From Paenibacillus silvae (lineage in GTDB: Bacteria; Bacillota; Bacilli; Paenibacillales; Paenibacillaceae): DNA of 64,000 nt. Location of the stretch: NCBI RefSeq assembly GCF_014639235.1, contig NZ_BMFU01000001.1, positions 558,001 through 622,000 of the forward strand, in the 5' to 3' direction. Made by a program: the position numbers and the translations under genes. This document shows positions 61,069-64,000 of this stretch, in pieces; positions within the stretch are counted from its first letter, which is position 1; the number at the start of each line of letters is the position of its first letter. The notes under the pieces were generated by a model that saw only the letters and a program-made list of their open reading frames with translations, had not been told where the DNA came from and made no database searches.

Positions 61069-63294
61069 CTACTCTACTTTTTTGCTGGTTTTCAGTTTAC
61101 CATTGCCATCCAGCTCATAGAATTGATAAAGATCTTTAGAGAGCGTTAGAGATTCCAGAATCTTCTCCATAAAGGACGCTGATGCCTTGGCGCTGAGATG
61201 ATCCCCGTTCCAATAGTAATGAAGCATGAGACGATTCTGATTATATGGATGTTTAATGACATATGCTCCCGAATGTCCAGATGCGTTCATGGCATCTTTC
61301 CAGGCCAAACCGATACCATTTGCCCGAACATTAATGTTTTTTTTCAAAGCTTGAACAATACCATTCGACTTCGCATTACCAACAAGAATAAGGTTACTGC
61401 TGCCAATCTCTCCTTTCAGCTTCTGCTTCAACTCTTTTCGATCCCGAACTACATCGTATTTCATGCCAAATACATCAAACATTTGAGTTAACTGGCTGGT
61501 CGCTTGTTCCTGTTGTTTCGCTGCTGCTTTGCTCACCTGATCTCCAAGTACAATGGTTAATGGCTCCCCTCGAAAGGACTTCTCCATTAAACGAATCATC
61601 ACTTCGTAAGGCAGATTTGGAATGCTGTTCACTACGGCTTCATACTGCGGTTGATAGGCATCATGCATATAGGCTGCAAGTTCCTTTTCGGACATTTGAT
61701 ACTCCTGCTTAAGCTCAAAATTAGGCTGAATCAGCGCTTTTTCCATGTCCTGACGCTGTTCTTTACCAAGCACATCCTCAATGGTAGCAAGTAATCCATC
61801 AATTGTCGCGTTTTGGTAGACAAAGCGATGAAAATATTCCTTCATAAACGCATCAAATTTTTGTTCACCAACCGAGCGGTATAATTGATAAATGGCCTGA
61901 CGGCCCTTTTGGTAAAATACATAATCAGCCATTTCTCCTACTTGTTCATTCGTTGAAGCAATAGGTAGATCGATAGGTGACGGATCAAGCTGAATTGATC
62001 TGAACCCTCCTACCTTATTTCCCTGCTTTTCCAAAAAATACACCGTTGAGAAATCTGCAAAACCTTCATCCAAAAAGGATTCCGTTTCTGAGTTATTCCC
62101 GATTAAAGCATGGAACCACTGGTGTGCTATCTCATGAACAAATGTGGTATCGTTTTCAGGTGACAACTCCGCAGCACGCTCCGGCATTTGGATTAGTCTT
62201 GAATATTCCACGCCAAAGCCATCCACATAAGTTTCAATGACACGAAATTCGGGATACGGATATTCACCATATTTCTCACTGTAAAACGCGATGACTTTAA
62301 ATGCATAATCAATGTATTTGTCCACCGCAGCTTTTTTGGCAGGGTCATCACCTGAATAAAAATATTCCACGGTAAGACCATTACGCGTCTCACGTTCTAC
62401 TTTTAAGTTGGGACCCGCGAAAAAAACAAATTCTCTCGTGTTCGCGGCGCGCGCCGTAACCACTTTCCGTCCGTGTTCAGTACTGTTCTGGGAAGTGATA
62501 TCTCCCGGCATGACCACCTGATATGACTCAGGTACATTGAACTCAACATCGAAATCGGACGAAGTATAGTAATCACTCTCGAACGAAGTGCTATACGGTG
62601 TCTTATTCCATTGATGTGTATTCTCATCATACACAGACATCACCGGAAACCAGTGTGCTCCGTTGATCTGATCCTTGTAGTATGATAGTCGTTGCATGCC
62701 GTAAGGAATGTCGAGCCGATAATCCACCTGGAAGCTAATAGACTGACCCGGTTGCAAAGGCGTTTTCAATTGCACACGTAATGCCTGATTTTTGTGATCG
62801 AAAAGAAGCTTCTCCCCCTGCTGAGACACTTTCACAATATCTATCCCGCCCAAGAAATCTGACGCTTTCTTCTCCGGGTGTTCTTTGGCTATTTGCTCAT
62901 TCTGGCTTGTATACATGATCGTTTGTGTTGCTTTGGATCGATTAGCATCTGCATAGGTATGCATGACCAGCTCTTGAAGTGTATCTTTGCTTGTATTTCG
63001 ATACGTTACGATCTGGTTCCCCGTTATGGTCATGTCTTTTTCGTCCAGTCGTGCTTTGATCTGATACTGAATCGGGGATTGATCTTGAGACATGGCCTGT
63101 TGTGAACGCATGCGAGAAGCTTGTTGCATCTCGAACGCTTTTTGTGTTGTCTCGGCACTAGCAATCAAGCTGGACCAATTCGAAGGGGCAGCATAAGTGG
63201 TATGGACGAACGGAGATGCCCCTAATGTAAAGGCAATTGTGCTTAGCATCACCTTTTTAATGGTATTTGTTGGTTTGGTTTTTGAAACGTTCAT
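61069..63294 (-). CDS. M1 family metallopeptidase, exported
   Basis: The 741-residue protein has a signal peptide (MLSTIAFTLGASPFVHTTYA) and a gluzincin zinc site HEIAHQWFH, followed by the third ligand in SFLDEGFADFS. The N-terminal beta domain (QYQIKARLDEKDMTITGNQI) and NREFVFFAGPN-like strand are those of aminopeptidase N relatives. The usual GxMEN exopeptidase motif is not intact (GFGVEYSRLI stands there), so aminopeptidase activity is uncertain. The C-terminal ~200 residues are of unknown role. AAAGGAGAGAG precedes the ATG at 63294; upstream in-frame ATGs lack such a site. Confidence 0.88.
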   Translation of the reverse strand: MNVSKTKPTNTIKKVMLSTIAFTLGASPFVHTTYAAPSNWSSLIASAETTQKAFEMQQASRMRSQQAMSQDQSPIQYQIKARLDEKDMTITGNQIVTYRNTSKDTLQELVMHTYADANRSKATQTIMYTSQNEQIAKEHPEKKASDFLGGIDIVKVSQQGEKLLFDHKNQALRVQLKTPLQPGQSISFQVDYRLDIPYGMQRLSYYKDQINGAHWFPVMSVYDENTHQWNKTPYSTSFESDYYTSSDFDVEFNVPESYQVVMPGDITSQNSTEHGRKVVTARAANTREFVFFAGPNLKVERETRNGLTVEYFYSGDDPAKKAAVDKYIDYAFKVIAFYSEKYGEYPYPEFRVIETYVDGFGVEYSRLIQMPERAAELSPENDTTFVHEIAHQWFHALIGNNSETESFLDEGFADFSTVYFLEKQGNKVGGFRSIQLDPSPIDLPIASTNEQVGEMADYVFYQKGRQAIYQLYRSVGEQKFDAFMKEYFHRFVYQNATIDGLLATIEDVLGKEQRQDMEKALIQPNFELKQEYQMSEKELAAYMHDAYQPQYEAVVNSIPNLPYEVMIRLMEKSFRGEPLTIVLGDQVSKAAAKQQEQATSQLTQMFDVFGMKYDVVRDRKELKQKLKGEIGSSNLILVGNAKSNGIVQALKKNINVRANGIGLAWKDAMNASGHSGAYVIKHPYNQNRLMLHYYWNGDHLSAKASASFMEKILESLTLSKDLYQFYELDGNGKLKTSKKVE

Positions 63295-63382
63295 GTTCTC
63301 TCTCCTTTTGCTATATGTTGTATACATACAACGATAAGAGATCAACCTTACGTTAAATTTAGGTTTGATTTAAGTTTTGTTT

Positions 63383-63416
63383 AAAAAAAGAGAAAAGCCT
63401 TGCTGCGCAAGGCTTT
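63383..63416 (-). terminator. Terminator downstream of the recombinase remnant
   Basis: AAAGCCTTG and CAAGGCTTT form a perfect 9-bp stem over CTGCG; seven T residues follow on the minus strand. Confidence 0.88.
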
Positions 63417-63479
63417 AGTATATGATCTGTATTGGGCACGAACTACTGACCCCTACCCTGTCCGAAATAGATCTTCCAA

Positions 63480-63790
63480 TTATTCACTTTCACTAGATAA
63501 ATGTCCTAAGAATCCTTTAAATCTATCCTTGATTTCTACTGAGATTTTCTCTTTGCTGACGTAAACAACATCAATCAGTGTACTTAACATCATTTTCTTT
63601 TTTTCCGTTGATGCTTCATCAAAAACATCTTCCCAAACCGGGATAAATTTTTTTAACATTTCCATCTCAGACAACTCAATTTTTGTAGAGGTTAATATTC
63701 TTTCTATTTCAATGATTTCATTGGTAGTTTGCGTAATTTCCAATTCTTTCTTTTCAATAAGATCAAGTACGCGATCCCTCCATATGAACC
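63480..63790 (-). pseudogene. C-terminal remnant of a large serine recombinase
   Basis: About 100 codons read RDRVLDLIEKKELEITQTTN, a coiled coil (EIIEIERILTSTKIELSEME) and then WEDVFDEASTEKKKMMLSTL followed by IDVVYVSKEKISVEIKDRF. This matches the coiled-coil and terminal segment of large serine recombinases of the transposon/prophage type. The frame is closed by a TGA at 63804-63806, and no catalytic, zinc-ribbon or DNA-binding domain is present, so it cannot be functional. It is in another frame from, and joined to, the LytTR gene. A normal terminator follows. Confidence 0.65.
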
Positions 63791-64000
63791 AGTTAAAACT
63801 CGTTCAATATTATCGACATTAACTAAGTTGGCTCCATCAAGAAACCTGAAGCTAGGGAATGATAATTCACATGCATTTAAAGTTGTGAGCACAGTAAAAT
63901 TACCCGTTCTTGTATAAAAAAATGGGACATTGTAATTTTTAGATGGCTTCCACATTTCGATGCCCATAATATCATTTTCATAAAATGAAAAGCGAGGCCC
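63704..64000 (-). CDS. LytTR DNA-binding domain protein with disrupted C-terminus (5' end outside window)
   Basis: From the right edge the frame reads FYENDIMGIEMWKPSKNYN, FFYTRTGNFTVLTTLNACEL and FRFLDGANLVNVDNIERVLT, matching the order of LytTR domains (beta strands, then the conserved ANLVNVDNI segment). After GSYGGIAYL the expected end (a glycine turn and a VSRR-type motif) is missing. The frame instead runs on across recombinase-derived sequence for about 16 codons (LKRKNWKLRKLPMK) to a stop at 63704. The gene start lies beyond the window. The domain call is from pattern only. Whether the fusion product is active is unknown. Confidence 0.55.
   Translation of the reverse strand, partial: GPRFSFYENDIMGIEMWKPSKNYNVPFFYTRTGNFTVLTTLNACELSFPSFRFLDGANLVNVDNIERVLTGSYGGIAYLILLKRKNWKLRKLPMKSLK

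Overview
The window reads as chromosome of a low-GC-phylum, spore-forming Gram-positive, most likely Paenibacillus or a close relative. The support is a set of genes typical of that group: the ylbF/ylbG pair, ylaN near ftsW, RqcH, divergent acsA/acuA, ccpA beside ytxJ, a bacillithiol-linked protein, a CotH-family protein, an Asp23 protein and a YrzB-like DUF1292 protein. Ribosome binding sites are strong (AGGAGG-like). The 3' ends are marked by many intrinsic terminators, several shared by convergent genes.

Layout. 1-5 kb: end of a methionine-synthesis gene (homocysteine S-methyltransferase domain, cut by the window edge), dapF and a calcium-pumping P-type ATPase, all on the minus strand. 5-9.7 kb: rqcH (ribosome quality control), a 670-base gene-free stretch crowded with three different repeat structures, a PHP phosphoesterase and a LysR regulator. 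9.8-16 kb: an unknown gene, ylbG, ylbF, a two-gene XPB-helicase unit and an M20 amidohydrolase. 16-20 kb: yugN-like, ftsW, Asp23, a Ca2+/H+ exchanger and ylaN. 20.2-25 kb: a one-kb gene-poor, partly AT-rich stretch, then a two-gene unit with overlapping stop and start codons. It encodes an astacin-like metalloprotease and a 906-residue protein that joins a trypsin-like protease, an EEP nuclease and an endonuclease-I domain. Neither protein has a visible signal peptide. This is the best candidate for an undescribed (defence or conflict) system here. 25-30 kb: a histidine-less HPr-like protein, an M29 aminopeptidase, a lipoprotein and a GAF-GAF-GGDEF cyclase. 30-36.4 kb: rpsD with a leader, a chemotaxis receptor and penicillin-binding protein 1A with fibronectin domains.

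36.6-47 kb is a carbon-metabolism block: acsA and acuA diverge (AcuA acetylates AcsA), with a candidate CcpA site in front of acsA. Then come mtnN, ccpA, ytxJ, a zinc-finger protein, a PfpI-family protein and a nagE-like PTS permease overlapping a ptsI gene. 47-53 kb: a CoA-binding protein, aroA, a rhodanese, aroK, 6-phosphogluconate dehydrogenase, a SUFU-domain protein and an unknown protein. 53.6-60.9 kb: an MFS transporter, an Orn/Lys/Arg decarboxylase, a His-rich DUF1292 protein, small unknown proteins, ohr and a CotH-family lipoprotein. 61-64 kb: an M1-family peptidase, then at the right edge a LytTR-domain gene that runs out of frame into the 3' end of a large serine recombinase. That looks like the scar of a mobile element.

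No rRNA, tRNA, CRISPR array or intact insertion sequence was found. Functions are read from motifs and family resemblance only; no database search was run.
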